From positions 1 to 64,000 of the forward strand of contig JALHNT010000016.1 of assembly GCA_022843385.1 (NCBI GenBank): DNA of 64,000 bases, given 5' to 3'. Origin of the DNA: Anaerolineae bacterium. GTDB lineage: Bacteria > Chloroflexota > Anaerolineae > Aggregatilineales > Phototrophicaceae. Shown piece after piece: positions 46,268-55,496 of the stretch. Made by a program: the position numbers and the translations under genes. The notes below the pieces were generated by a model. It did not search any database, was not told the origin of the DNA, and worked only from the letters and a program-made list of their open reading frames with translations. Numbering within the stretch: the stretch's first letter is position 1; each line of letters opens with the position of its first letter.

Positions 46268-47305
46268 ATGAGACAACGATTGCTTGATAGGTACAGCGCC
46301 TTTGTGAATCAGCGGGATCAGCAGTTGGTGGAACGGCTGAAACAGAACCCCGACCGTGTGCCTTTCTTGACCATATCAACCCTGCTGTCGTATGGTTTTG
46401 CGATCAGCATTCACAGCTTCACAGTGGTGCTGCTCCTGCTGGGAATTGCCTCTCTCACCAGCCAGTGGGCAGGTTTCTGTTCAATCCCTTATGGTCTGAT
46501 TCTGGTTGGTCTGGCCGTAGTTCTGCGCCCGCGCCTGTTCAAGCCAGATGATACGATGCTCAGCCCAGCCGACGTACCGACACTCTATCGAGTGGTGAAT
46601 GAAATTGCTGCCGAGATGAAGGCGCACCCGATTCAGCAGATTGGCACCAATGACGACAAGAATGCGTACTATGCGCGTGCGGGATTCCGCCAGCAACCGA
46701 TGATCGTTTTTGGCAAACCGCTTTTGCTCAATCTCAAGCCCCAGGAGCGAGTTGCCCTGATTGCACATGAACTGGCGCATGATGTCAACCACGATGCCAG
46801 ACGCGGATTGATTATCGGCAGTTCACATAACACTTTGGTTGCTTGGTTTCAAATTCTGCTTCCGGATGCTGATCGAGCGGGTATTCTCATGGCTTTGGCT
46901 CGGATTCCGATGCGGCTTCTGGCACAGCTTGTGTATTGGCTGCTTCAGCTCTTCTATCAGTTACTCTTGTATCAAAGCCGTCGCGCCGAGTATCTGGCTG
47001 ACTACCGGGCATCTACTGTAGCTGGCACTGAAGCGACCATTTCATTGCTGAACGTTTTCGGCTATGAGGATCGTCCGCTTGATTTGTTCAAAAGGACTCA
47101 TCCATCGATCAACCGACGAATGCAATTCATTGAATCGATAACGGTTCAACCACCGCGTTGCGTTCTTTCCGATAGCGATTCCCATCAGATTGATCTGGAA
47201 TTCCAGGTCTTGGAAACCCGCGCCCAGGAGCGAATTTGGGGAGCATATCGACAAAACAATCCACGTCGCAAGGCTGCGGTTGAGCAACAGGCTCAGGATG
47301 AATGA
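46268..47305 (+). CDS. M48-family membrane metallopeptidase (HtpX-like)
   Basis: 345 residues from ATG 46268 (GGGTGGG 7 bp before; GTG 46256 is an alternative). Two hydrophobic segments lie at about 42-85. The zinc site is ALIAHELAHDVNHDARRG, with the third ligand Glu in SRRAEYLADYRAS. More hydrophobic stretches lie between them (about 195-235). It should be a membrane protease for quality control or maturation. The base composition is somewhat richer in A/T than the neighbours. Its last 13 bp overlap the convergent MBL gene. Confidence 0.85.
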   Translation: MRQRLLDRYSAFVNQRDQQLVERLKQNPDRVPFLTISTLLSYGFAISIHSFTVVLLLLGIASLTSQWAGFCSIPYGLILVGLAVVLRPRLFKPDDTMLSPADVPTLYRVVNEIAAEMKAHPIQQIGTNDDKNAYYARAGFRQQPMIVFGKPLLLNLKPQERVALIAHELAHDVNHDARRGLIIGSSHNTLVAWFQILLPDADRAGILMALARIPMRLLAQLVYWLLQLFYQLLLYQSRRAEYLADYRASTVAGTEATISLLNVFGYEDRPLDLFKRTHPSINRRMQFIESITVQPPRCVLSDSDSHQIDLEFQVLETRAQERIWGAYRQNNPRRKAAVEQQAQDE

Positions 47306-47997
47306 TGGCGTCGGGTGAATGCCTGTAGTTTCTGAGAAGTATCTTGCGTCAGCGGCACACCATGTCCACAGCAGACCACCAGGGGATTGAGGCGGATCAA
47401 CCGGTCAGCCGAGCGGATATTCTGCGCCATATCAATCGTGACGAACGGCAGCGGCAGCCGGACGCGCCCCATCATCGTACTCATCACATCGCCGCAGAAC
47501 AGCACCCGCTTTTCCGGCTGCCAGTAGGCCACCTGACCCGGCGCATGACCGGGGGAGTGCAGCACCTCCAGCCCGCCCATGACCTCCTCCAGGAAATCGC
47601 CATCCTTCACCTGTCGATCCACCGGTGTCCCTGGCATGGCGCTGGGCTGCGGAGCCAGCAACTTCTCGATAGCCGAAAGCTGCTCGCGCGGCCTTCCCGG
47701 AATCGGCGCTCGACCTTCGACCACCGGCGTCTCGATGGCCGAGGCGATGACCTGTGCTCCCGTCGCTTCCTTCAACAAGGGCAGTCCGCCGATGTGGTCA
47801 GGGTGAGCATGGGTAATCAGGATACGCTTCACATCGCGCGGCTGGCGTCCACTGGCGACGAGTTGCTTCAGGATATTTCCCGCCGTGTTACGCAGGGCGG
47901 TGTCGATCAGTGTCAGCCCGTCCGGGTCTTCGATGCAGTACACCCGTCCAACCAGAAGACCGGTGAAGGTGTGGAGACCGGGAATGATCGTTTTCAT
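47293..47997 (-). CDS. MBL-fold metallo-hydrolase
   Basis: 234 residues with the metallo-beta-lactamase metal motifs ILITHAHPDHIGG, SPGHAPG, LFCGDVM and CCGHG. It begins KTIIPGLHTFTGLLVGRVYCIEDPDG, as in glyoxalase II-like proteins. Substrate unknown; thioester or phosphodiester hydrolysis is typical. Its start overlaps the stop of the upstream membrane protein gene (ATGA), and its end overlaps the M48 gene on the other strand. Confidence 0.85.
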   Translation of the reverse strand: MKTIIPGLHTFTGLLVGRVYCIEDPDGLTLIDTALRNTAGNILKQLVASGRQPRDVKRILITHAHPDHIGGLPLLKEATGAQVIASAIETPVVEGRAPIPGRPREQLSAIEKLLAPQPSAMPGTPVDRQVKDGDFLEEVMGGLEVLHSPGHAPGQVAYWQPEKRVLFCGDVMSTMMGRVRLPLPFVTIDMAQNIRSADRLIRLNPLVVCCGHGVPLTQDTSQKLQAFTRRHHSS

Positions 47998-48671
47998 GGC
48001 TGAGGTATCTGTACATCACAGGTGGTGGTTGCGACGGTGCAGGTCTGGATGACCATGCCGTTGTGGATGACCTCGAATTGTTCAGCCCCGATCCAGAACA
48101 GGGCGCTGCCGGATGGCGTCATCAGGCCGTAGATGCGGTCTACACAGGGGGCAGGGGGCTGGCGCTGCCCGGCGTTGAAATCGCGTATCCGCAGGCACAT
48201 GCCGCCTGGCACATTGTTGTACAGGCTGGTTCCCCATTGCACCGCATCCCATTGACCCACCGCGCTGCGAAAGGTTACGCCTTCCAGCGCCAGTGGACTG
48301 CCCGCCAGACTGAGCAGGGTGAAGGATACCTCGTCGAAAAACAGCCGCGCGTTGGGCGCTTCCGCGACTGAAGGCTCCAGCGCGGTTAACTGCACAGCGG
48401 GAGTAGCTTCAATTGTTGCCATCAGAGGCAGCGCTGTGACCGATGGGATCAGTGTTGGTTCGGTAGTCGGCACGGGTGGGATAGGAGTGGCTTCAGATGT
48501 AGGTGTTGCTACGATCACCACCGGAGTTGCTGTGGCGCTGACCGGCCGATTCACCAGATTAGGGAGAATGGTGATGATCGCCACCGCCAGCGTGGTGAAC
48601 GCGCCGATGATGGCGGCAATCACCTGCGGATTGCGTAGGGCTGATTCATTTTTAGGGGCTTCGCTGCTCAT
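47994..48671 (-). CDS. Membrane-anchored protein of unknown function
   Basis: 225 residues. A single transmembrane helix (about 17-40) is followed by a Thr/Pro/Val linker (about 45-95) and a C-terminal extracytoplasmic beta-rich domain with four Cys, for example GGMCLRIRDFN, PAPCVDRIYG and QTCTVATTTCDVQI. The layout is like that of the TIR protein's outer part. Its stop overlaps the MBL hydrolase start, so the pair is coupled, but a functional link is not evident. Confidence 0.65.
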   Translation of the reverse strand: MSSEAPKNESALRNPQVIAAIIGAFTTLAVAIITILPNLVNRPVSATATPVVIVATPTSEATPIPPVPTTEPTLIPSVTALPLMATIEATPAVQLTALEPSVAEAPNARLFFDEVSFTLLSLAGSPLALEGVTFRSAVGQWDAVQWGTSLYNNVPGGMCLRIRDFNAGQRQPPAPCVDRIYGLMTPSGSALFWIGAEQFEVIHNGMVIQTCTVATTTCDVQIPQP

Positions 48672-48701
48672 GCTGCTCGATGTGTCCTTGTCAGGGAGTG
48701 A

Positions 48702-50060
48702 TTACGCCAGGTCAATCAGGCTGACGATATTACCACGTATCGCTTCGCGCCTGAACTGCCGATCCTGTGTCTGAATCAGCATTGGCACCTGCCGGGCGCG
48801 CAGCAGGAAGAAGAAACTGGCCTGAATGCCCGCGTTGGGGATGACCGAAAAGCGATAGCGTTGAAGGAGCATCGCCAGCACGATCTTCATCTCCAGCGTG
48901 GCGAACGTCGCGCCGATGCAGCGGCGTGGCCCGGCGCTGAAGGGGATGTACTCATACGGGGCAGGATCAAGGCTGAACCACCGCTCCGGCATAAAGCGAT
49001 CCGGCTGTGGATACAGTTCAGGCAGGCGGTGTGTCAGGAAGTGGCTGACCATCACCGTTGCTCCTTCGGGCAGATCATGGCCGCCGACGGTGACTGGCTC
49101 GGCTACGGTCTTGGTGATGAACGATACCGGCGGGAACAACCGCAGCGTTTCGCTTATGACCCCATCCAGCAGCTTCAATTTGCCGACCTGTTCCAGCGTT
49201 GGCGGGCTGCCATGCAGCTCACCTTCGAGTTCATCCAGCACATTCGCCATGACATCTGGATGCTGTGCCAGCAGGAACAATGCCCAGGTCAGGGCGTTGG
49301 CGCTGGTTTCATGCCCCGCCAGATAGAGCAGGTTGGCATTTGCCATCACCTCGGCATCGCTCATCTGCGTCCCATCCTCATCATGGGTCTTCATCAGCAT
49401 CGACACCACATCGCGGCTATCATCCAGACGGGTGCGTTTCTGTGCCAGCAATTCGCGGACGGTCACTTCAATCCGTTCCGACACCGCGATCAGACGGCGC
49501 GCTGGTGAGCCAGGCAGACTGCGCGGGATGATGCTGCCGGCAATCGAACTGCTCAGTGCCAGCCATTCTTCCAGCAGATCCCCCAGCGCATAGCCTTCTT
49601 TATCCAGGTCCAGACCAAACAGCGTCTTGATGACGATCCCCATCGTCAGGCTAGTCATCTCGTCAATCATGTTCACCCGCTGCCCCGGACGCCAGTGATC
49701 CATCAACCGCTGGGTGACCGCGATCATATCCTGGGCATAACCATCAACTTCCTTCTTGTGGAAGGCTGGCATAATCAGGCGACGCTGCTGCTTATGATGC
49801 TCGCCATTCAGATACACTACCCCTTGAGTCAGGCGTTGGGCGGCGGTGTTGGGCGGGGGCGATGTGGTGATGGCATAGAAAACTTTGGTATCGCTCAGAA
49901 TTTGCTGGTTGTATTCCGGTCCAATCGCCAGCAAGGTGCCTTTCACGCCGCTGCGGCTGAGGGTGATTTCCATCTCGCTCAATCTTCCCTGGGCGGCGAC
50001 CTGACGTTGCAGCGTTCCCAGCGGGTCACGAAAGAACTGAACGGTGTTCCACATTGACAT
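48702..50060 (-). CDS. Cytochrome P450
   Basis: 452 residues, normal size for a bacterial P450. I-helix LAGHETSA (248-254), K-helix ETLR (304-307), and the haem loop FSAGPRRCIG with ligand Cys381 are all intact. Overall look is closest to class-II-like bacterial P450s (CYP102/CYP110 style, PERW before the haem loop). No fused reductase is present. It lies 48 bp downstream of a B12-type radical SAM gene on the same strand, suggesting one biosynthetic or lipid-tailoring step pair. It is not followed by ferredoxin genes. Confidence 0.92.
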   Translation of the reverse strand: MSMWNTVQFFRDPLGTLQRQVAAQGRLSEMEITLSRSGVKGTLLAIGPEYNQQILSDTKVFYAITTSPPPNTAAQRLTQGVVYLNGEHHKQQRRLIMPAFHKKEVDGYAQDMIAVTQRLMDHWRPGQRVNMIDEMTSLTMGIVIKTLFGLDLDKEGYALGDLLEEWLALSSSIAGSIIPRSLPGSPARRLIAVSERIEVTVRELLAQKRTRLDDSRDVVSMLMKTHDEDGTQMSDAEVMANANLLYLAGHETSANALTWALFLLAQHPDVMANVLDELEGELHGSPPTLEQVGKLKLLDGVISETLRLFPPVSFITKTVAEPVTVGGHDLPEGATVMVSHFLTHRLPELYPQPDRFMPERWFSLDPAPYEYIPFSAGPRRCIGATFATLEMKIVLAMLLQRYRFSVIPNAGIQASFFFLLRARQVPMLIQTQDRQFRREAIRGNIVSLIDLA

Positions 50061-50108
50061 CTTATTCCTCCTCCCCCTTTTGCCAATCAGTGCGGTAGGC
50101 AGCCTGGA

Positions 50109-51590
50109 TCAAAACCCGGTCGTCTCTGGCCGTCGATAATGGATGAGCCGCTGCAAGGCTTTCAGCTCATACGGCCAATCATAATACTCCAGCTTGTAAC
50201 GCCAACCGCTCAGTGTTTGCAGCGCCGTGCGCCACTGCCCCTGCAAGCGGATGTCGGTCACAGTGGGGTAGTAGGCATTGATGACCGACTCGAAGTTGCG
50301 TACCCGCCGCCGCGTCGTGTCCTTGAACCAGGGCGTGCTGGGGTCGCGCCGCATCGAGAATTTGGCCCATTCCGGGCTGGCCCATTCTTCCAGCGTGTTC
50401 GGGAAACGGAAGCCCAGCTTGGTCGCCTCATCCAGCAGGATGCTGCCTTCCTGTGGCACCGGCGTATAGATGTACAGCACCAGCTCCGTCGCTGGATTGA
50501 TCTGCTTGATCTTGCGGATGAACTTGATTGTGCTTTCGATGTCCTCGCGCGGGTCAGGTGGGTTGCCCAGCACGAATGAGAGTTCCGGCACGATGCCGTA
50601 ATGCTTCATTCGTTCCACCAGCGCCAGCGTCATCTCGGTGCTGGATTTGCCGCCCTTGTTCATGCGCTTGAGCGTCTCGTCGTCGCCGCTTTCCGCGCCC
50701 ATGAAGATCATCTTCGCCCCGCTGCGCTTCATCTTGTCCCAGGTGTCGTCGCTGTAACTCATCAGCGTATCGACCCGTCCCAGCCCCCACCAGTTGATGC
50801 CCAGCCCGCTGATGCGCTCGGCGAATTCGGCGGTGCGGTTTTCCTTGACGAAGAAATCCATGTCGTGGAATTCCAGCCCATCGATCTGCCAGTTCTTGTG
50901 CAGATGCTGGACGATGCCTGCCACCCGTTCGGCGCTCTCCGGCAGCCAGCGCCGGTTCGCCAGCGCCACCACCGCGCAGAAGTTGCAGGCGAAGGGGCAA
51001 CCGAAGCTGGTGTTGTGGTTCAGCACCCGCGTCCCCAGGTAGCTGCGCCCGACATAACGCGAGACATCCAGCCGGTCATAGGGGAACCAGGGCAGGTTAT
51101 CCATCGGCACATACGGCCCGCGTTCATTGACGCACGGTTGTCCATCCTGTTTGTAACCCACCGAGGGGATGTCGGTCAGGCTGCCGCCGCTGTGCAGCCG
51201 ATCGACAAACTGGCGGAAGGGCGCTTCTCCCTGTCCCTGAATCACATAATCCACGAAGTCGCTCTTGAGGATGACGTTGTCATGTTGCGTTGGGAAATAG
51301 CCACCCCAGAGAATCGTCAGATCAGGCAGGGCGGCCTTGACCTGCTGGCATACCGGCACCGCCTGCCGGAGCTGTGGCCCTGGCATGACCGTCACCGCCA
51401 GCAATTTCGCTTTGGTGGCCTTGGCGCGCTCGATGATCCGGGCTGCTGGGTCATCCACCAGATTGCCGTCGATGAATTCTACGTCGTAATCATTAGCGAT
51501 CACTGCCGAAACCGCCAGCAAGGAAAGCGGCAGCCGCTGCTTGCCTTTGGAGGTGCTAATCGGATTATAAAAGAGAACCGTATGCCGCAT
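50109..51590 (-). CDS. B12-binding-domain radical SAM protein
   Basis: 493 residues. The N-terminal about 140 residues form a cobalamin-binding-type Rossmann domain (LLAVTVMPGP, LTILWGGYFPT, GQGEAPFRQFVD). The radical SAM core has the 4Fe-4S cluster motif CPFACNFC (Cys198, 202, 205) and continues with KMIFMGAESGDDETLKRMNK and a C-terminal helical extension. It is of the BchE/HpnJ class, whose members methylate, cyclise or rearrange carbon skeletons. It heads a two-gene unit with the P450. Divergent from the methyltransferase gene. Confidence 0.9.
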   Translation of the reverse strand: MRHTVLFYNPISTSKGKQRLPLSLLAVSAVIANDYDVEFIDGNLVDDPAARIIERAKATKAKLLAVTVMPGPQLRQAVPVCQQVKAALPDLTILWGGYFPTQHDNVILKSDFVDYVIQGQGEAPFRQFVDRLHSGGSLTDIPSVGYKQDGQPCVNERGPYVPMDNLPWFPYDRLDVSRYVGRSYLGTRVLNHNTSFGCPFACNFCAVVALANRRWLPESAERVAGIVQHLHKNWQIDGLEFHDMDFFVKENRTAEFAERISGLGINWWGLGRVDTLMSYSDDTWDKMKRSGAKMIFMGAESGDDETLKRMNKGGKSSTEMTLALVERMKHYGIVPELSFVLGNPPDPREDIESTIKFIRKIKQINPATELVLYIYTPVPQEGSILLDEATKLGFRFPNTLEEWASPEWAKFSMRRDPSTPWFKDTTRRRVRNFESVINAYYPTVTDIRLQGQWRTALQTLSGWRYKLEYYDWPYELKALQRLIHYRRPETTGF

Positions 51591-51720
51591 CGTGCATCAT
51601 CCTTCTCATCTTGTGCTTATCTCGATTGTGTCATGCTTGCACACGATACGCAAATGAGACCGCTTTGCGATGGGTTATGGTACAATCGTTCTGTAATCAT
51701 AGGCCGATTGATAATACACC

Positions 51721-52572
51721 ATGACCCGACAACTTCCCCTCATTCTGAATGGAACCCCACCTTCTCAGTGGCACGATCGCATCCTGCCGGGCGACTGCCG
51801 CGATCAGTTGCCTTTGGTGCCGGAGAACACGGTTGACCTGATCGTTACCTCGCCACCCTATGCCGACAGCCGCAAAAAGACCTACGGGGGTATTCACCCG
51901 GACGAGTATGTGGCCTGGTTTCTGCCGATCAGTCTGGAACTGCTGCGCGTCCTCAAGCCCAGTGGCAGCTTCATCCTCAACATCAAGGAGAAGGTGGTTG
52001 ATGGCGAGCGGCATCCCTATGTGCTGGAACTGATCCTGGCGCTGCGTAAACAGGGCTGGCTCTGGACTGAAGAATACATCTGGCACAAGAAGAACAGCTA
52101 CCCCGGCAAATGGCCCAACCGCTTCCGCGATGCCTGGGAGCGCTGCTTGCAATTCAACAAGGCCAAAGACTTCAGCATGTATCAGGATCATGTGAAAGTG
52201 CCGATGGGCGACTGGGCCAAAACCCGGTTGCGTAACCTGAGCGACACCGACAAACGCCGCGACGAGTCGAAGGTCGGCAGCGGCTTTGGCAAGAATGTCT
52301 CCAACTGGGTTGGGCGCGAGATGGTCTACCCGACCAACGTGCTGCATCTGGCGACCGAGTCGAGCAACCGCCGTCACAGCGCTGCTTTCCCGCTGGAACT
52401 GCCCTCATGGTTCATAAAGCTCTTTACCCAGGAAGGCGATCTGGTGCTGGACCCCTTCCTCGGATCGGGAACAACCGCGCTGGCCGCCCGCCAGTTGGGT
52501 CGGCATTACCTCGGCATTGAACTCCTGCCGGATTACATTGCGCTGGCCGAGGCGGCACTGGAGAAGGGTTAG
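51721..52572 (+). CDS. Type II DNA methyltransferase, SPPY class (N4-cytosine likely)
   Basis: 283 residues. The catalytic motif IV is LIVTSPPYADS (Ser44-Tyr47), the SPPY form linked to N4-cytosine methylation. AdoMet motif I, DPFLGSGTTALAARQLG, lies near the C-terminus, so motif order is permuted as in beta-class enzymes. It modifies a specific short site and protects it from the nuclease encoded 3 bp downstream. A TACAAT at 51681-51686 may serve as -10. Confidence 0.92.
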   Translation: MTRQLPLILNGTPPSQWHDRILPGDCRDQLPLVPENTVDLIVTSPPYADSRKKTYGGIHPDEYVAWFLPISLELLRVLKPSGSFILNIKEKVVDGERHPYVLELILALRKQGWLWTEEYIWHKKNSYPGKWPNRFRDAWERCLQFNKAKDFSMYQDHVKVPMGDWAKTRLRNLSDTDKRRDESKVGSGFGKNVSNWVGREMVYPTNVLHLATESSNRRHSAAFPLELPSWFIKLFTQEGDLVLDPFLGSGTTALAARQLGRHYLGIELLPDYIALAEAALEKG

Positions 52573-52575
52573 CCG

Positions 52576-53316
52576 ATGACATCACTCGATATGGAACGCA
52601 TCACCGCCTACGTCAATGAGAACATCGACTCGTTTCATCAGCGGCGGCTGGAGAAGATCGAAGAAATCAAACTTCAACAAGTGTTGCGGCGCAAGAATCC
52701 TTATCTGTTTCGCGCCAAAGACATCACCTTCGCGCCTGATCTGGTAACGGCAATTCTGGAAGCTGTATTGTCGGCTTCAGAAGAGGGCTTGTTCGGCAAA
52801 TTTCTCGAAGACCTGGCGATATTCATCAACCAGATGTGCTTCAACGGTCAGAAATCATCAACCACTGGAATCGATCTGGACTTCACTCGAGACAATATTC
52901 GTTATGTAGTCGCTATCAAATCTGGACCGAATTGGGGTAACAGCGACCAGAAGAAATCTCTCAAGATCAATTTTCGTAATGCAATCAAAGTGCTGCGTCA
53001 ATCCCAACACGGCGTCAATGTGCAAGCAGTTTTGGGCATCTGTTATGGCAAAGCCCAACCAGTTGATAATGGTGACTATCTGCACATCCAAGGACAGGCT
53101 TTCTGGGAATTCATTTCAGGCGAGACTCAGTTGTATGTTGATCTGATTGAACCGTTGGGTCACGAAGCCAAACAACATAATGAAAGATACCTGTCGGCAC
53201 GCAATCAGACCCATAATCGTCTCACACGCCAATTGTTGATCGACTTTTGTTCCGAGAATGGCGAAATCGATTGGGCGAAGCTGCTGCAATTCAACAGTGG
53301 TAATCTGGCTGAGTAA
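52576..53316 (+). CDS. PmeII-family type II restriction endonuclease
   Basis: 246 residues. It matches the PmeII family in its start (ITAYVNENIDSFHQRRLEKI), in RKNPYLFRAKDI, and in LFGKFLEDLAIFIN. Its PD-(D/E)xK-like site is GIDLDF followed by VVAIKSGPNWGNS, and GQAFWEFISG lies near the end. It should cut unmethylated sites protected by the preceding methyltransferase. The DNA is slightly richer in A/T than most neighbours. The recognition site cannot be deduced. A hairpin with T6 follows the gene. Confidence 0.85.
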   Translation: MTSLDMERITAYVNENIDSFHQRRLEKIEEIKLQQVLRRKNPYLFRAKDITFAPDLVTAILEAVLSASEEGLFGKFLEDLAIFINQMCFNGQKSSTTGIDLDFTRDNIRYVVAIKSGPNWGNSDQKKSLKINFRNAIKVLRQSQHGVNVQAVLGICYGKAQPVDNGDYLHIQGQAFWEFISGETQLYVDLIEPLGHEAKQHNERYLSARNQTHNRLTRQLLIDFCSENGEIDWAKLLQFNSGNLAE

Positions 53317-53364
53317 TCCCGAAATCGCCCCACAAATCTGCTTGACAGAACAGATATTCTGATG

Positions 53365-53396
53365 CTATCATGATGATATGGTCATGATGGTTTTTT
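53365..53396 (+). terminator. Terminator of the restriction-modification operon
   Basis: CTATCATGA (53365-53373) pairs with TCATGATGG (53382-53390), one T-G pair, followed by six T residues (53391-53396). Confidence 0.75.
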
Positions 53397-53741
53397 CCTC
53401 CATACTTGCCCACTCACTTCACCCACAACCCCCATCATTCATCGACACGGCGGCAGCCTCTCGTGTTCCCGCAAAAAGCAGCCATTCGATGGTGCAGCGG
53501 CGGTTCGCTCGCGCGCGGATGCTGCACTCGGCGATAACAACCGAGCTTCAGCGTTGGCAGATTTCGCAGTTCAGCGCCACCATCGCCTGCCCATTCGGCG
53601 GTAAATGTGCAAAAACTGCAAAACTGTGAATCAACCGGCTGCCCGAATTCGCAAGTCCATCACGACCTTACCAACCCACGATCTTCGCCTTCACTTTGCA
53701 CTTAGCACTTCCCTAACCTGCCTGACTCAGCACTGGCGCGG
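53397..53741. other. Non-coding stretch downstream of the restriction nuclease
   Basis: About 345 bp with no ORF I would call. The open frames here have unnatural Ser/His/Arg-rich translations and no ribosome binding sites. It contains near-repeated CACTTTGCACTTAGCACTT-like wording close to 53691 but no clear mobile element. It ends at the promoter of the esterase gene. Confidence 0.4.
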
Positions 53742-53747
53742 TATAAT
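53742..53747 (+). promoter_or_regulatory. TATAAT -10 box of the esterase-WYL operon
   Basis: A perfect TATAAT 37 bp before ATG 53785. No clear -35 hexamer at 16-18 bp upstream. Confidence 0.4.
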
Positions 53748-53784
53748 AGGGGCTGGTCATTGCCTCCAGGATCAGGTGTGCATC

Positions 53785-54459
53785 ATGCCCCAAACCGCTT
53801 TCCACTTTCACCAGTCCGCCAGCCGGACGCTGCATCTCGATTACTGGCTGTCGCTGCCCGACGATTACGACGAGGATCAGAAGCACCCGCTGCTCCTGTT
53901 CCTGCATGGCGCGGGTGAGCGCGGCGACAGCCACAACGGGCTGGAGGTGGTCAAAAAGCATGGGCCACCCAAACGCTGGGACAAAGCCAATCCGTCGCCA
54001 TTTGTCCTGGCCTCGCCGCAATGTCCGGTGGATAGCTGGTGGTCTGGTCACATCGACAGCCTGATGGGACTGATCGATTCGCTAGAGATGAACTACGCCA
54101 TCGATCCGAAGCGCATCTATCTGACCGGCCTGAGCATGGGTGGCTTTGGCACCTGGCATCTGGCCTCGCTGTATCCCGAACGCTTCGCGGCGGCCATCCC
54201 GATCTGTGGCGGGCTGCCCTGGTTTGTCGATCTGGAAGCGGCTGCTGAACGGATGAAAGAACTTCCCATTTGGGCGTTTCATGGGGCGAAGGATGATGTG
54301 GTTGTGCCGGAAGAAAGCAAGCGAGTAGTGAAGGCGCTCAAGGCCGTCGGCGCGGATGTCACCTTTACCCTCTATCGCACCGCCGATCATGACTCGTGGA
54401 CGAAGACTTACGCCAACCGCAAGCTCTATGACTGGCTGCTGTCGCATCAACGCTCATGA
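53785..54459 (+). CDS. Alpha/beta-hydrolase (carboxylesterase / phospholipase-like)
   Basis: 224 residues from ATG 53785; the open frame extends upstream, but the sequence before it lies in the promoter region and is not protein-like. The fold is clear: PLLLFLHGAGERGD oxyanion region, nucleophile Ser in LTGLSMGGFGTW, Asp in FHGAKDDVVVPEE and His in RTADHDSWTKTY. It resembles PHB-depolymerase/LpqC-like cytosolic esterases. No signal peptide. The stop overlaps the WYL regulator start (ATGA). Confidence 0.88.
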   Translation: MPQTAFHFHQSASRTLHLDYWLSLPDDYDEDQKHPLLLFLHGAGERGDSHNGLEVVKKHGPPKRWDKANPSPFVLASPQCPVDSWWSGHIDSLMGLIDSLEMNYAIDPKRIYLTGLSMGGFGTWHLASLYPERFAAAIPICGGLPWFVDLEAAAERMKELPIWAFHGAKDDVVVPEESKRVVKALKAVGADVTFTLYRTADHDSWTKTYANRKLYDWLLSHQRS

Positions 54460-55400
54460 ACCGCACCGATCGACTGCTGGCAATCGTCATTCAGTTGCAG
54501 GCCAAAGGCTGGCAGCGTGCCGAAGACCTGGCGGCTGTCTTCGAGATCAGTAAGCGCACCATCTACCGCGATATGCTGGCGTTGATGGAATCGGGCGTGC
54601 CGGTCATCTCATCGCCGGGTCAGGGTTACGCGCTCGATGCCGGCTACTTCCTGCCACCCCTCAGCTTCACCGCCGACGAAGCGACTGTGCTGCTGCTCGG
54701 TGCTGAGGTCATGATCCAGAATTTCGATGACCAGTATCGGCGCGCGGCCCGTTCAGCCACCAGCAAGATTCAGGCGGTGCTGGGTGACAACCGGCGTGAG
54801 GAAGTTGATGCCTTGCTCGATGGGATGCGCTTCATCGCCCAGAACCCCCTGGAGGCAGACCAGCCGGAGCGATTGCAAACGCTGCGCCGTGCCATCCTGC
54901 GCCGTCAGAGCATCCGGATTACTTATCACACCCGACATCGCCAGGATGTGCTAGCCGGTGACCAAACCGTGCGTGAGGTTGATCCCTACGCCCTCGCCCA
55001 TATCGATCAGTCCTGGTATCTGGTCGGATTTGACCATTTGCGCCGGGCCGTCCGTTACTTTCGGCTGGATCGGGTTGATGATCTGAACCTGCTGCCGCGG
55101 CACTTTCTGCGCCCAGCCGATTTCCAGATGGATGAACGTCACAGCAATGATCGAGCGCTACAGGTCAGCCTGTTATTCAGCCCGCAGGTTGCCCGTTGGG
55201 TGCGCGAGGAACGTTACTTTTTTGTCACCGCGATGGTCGATCAGCCGGATGGGTTGCGGGTCACATTACAGGTGCGGCAGGAACAGGATGTCCTGGGCTG
55301 GATATTGAAGTGGGGGGCGCAGGTGCGCGTGCTGGAACCCGCGTCGTTACAGCAACGGGTCTTGGCTGCGGCGGAAGCCATTCAGACCGTGTATCGTTGA
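54456..55400 (+). CDS. WYL-domain transcriptional regulator (YafY-type)
   Basis: 314 residues. The N-terminal winged helix-turn-helix (about 1-60: RTDRLLAIVIQLQAKGWQ, ISKRTIYRDMLALMESG) is followed by a WYL domain in which the motif reads SWYLVGFDH (about 188-196) and a C-terminal WCX-like extension. WYL regulators sense small ligands or nucleic-acid signals and act as repressors or activators. Coupling to the esterase and the VOC gene 96 bp downstream suggests it controls this locus. Confidence 0.88.
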   Translation: MNRTDRLLAIVIQLQAKGWQRAEDLAAVFEISKRTIYRDMLALMESGVPVISSPGQGYALDAGYFLPPLSFTADEATVLLLGAEVMIQNFDDQYRRAARSATSKIQAVLGDNRREEVDALLDGMRFIAQNPLEADQPERLQTLRRAILRRQSIRITYHTRHRQDVLAGDQTVREVDPYALAHIDQSWYLVGFDHLRRAVRYFRLDRVDDLNLLPRHFLRPADFQMDERHSNDRALQVSLLFSPQVARWVREERYFFVTAMVDQPDGLRVTLQVRQEQDVLGWILKWGAQVRVLEPASLQQRVLAAAEAIQTVYR

Positions 55401-55496
55401 GCCGATGAGCTGGCGTCGCTGTTGCCATAATGGTGTCACATCAGTGAGCGATCATGATGATTGTCCGACGATTATTCATCATGAGGAGACCCGATC

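Noticed and set aside
53378..53629. 83-residue open frame after the restriction nuclease
   Set aside because: Begins inside the terminator hairpin, has no ribosome binding site and a Ser/His/Arg-rich translation unlike the neighbours. Treated as non-coding.
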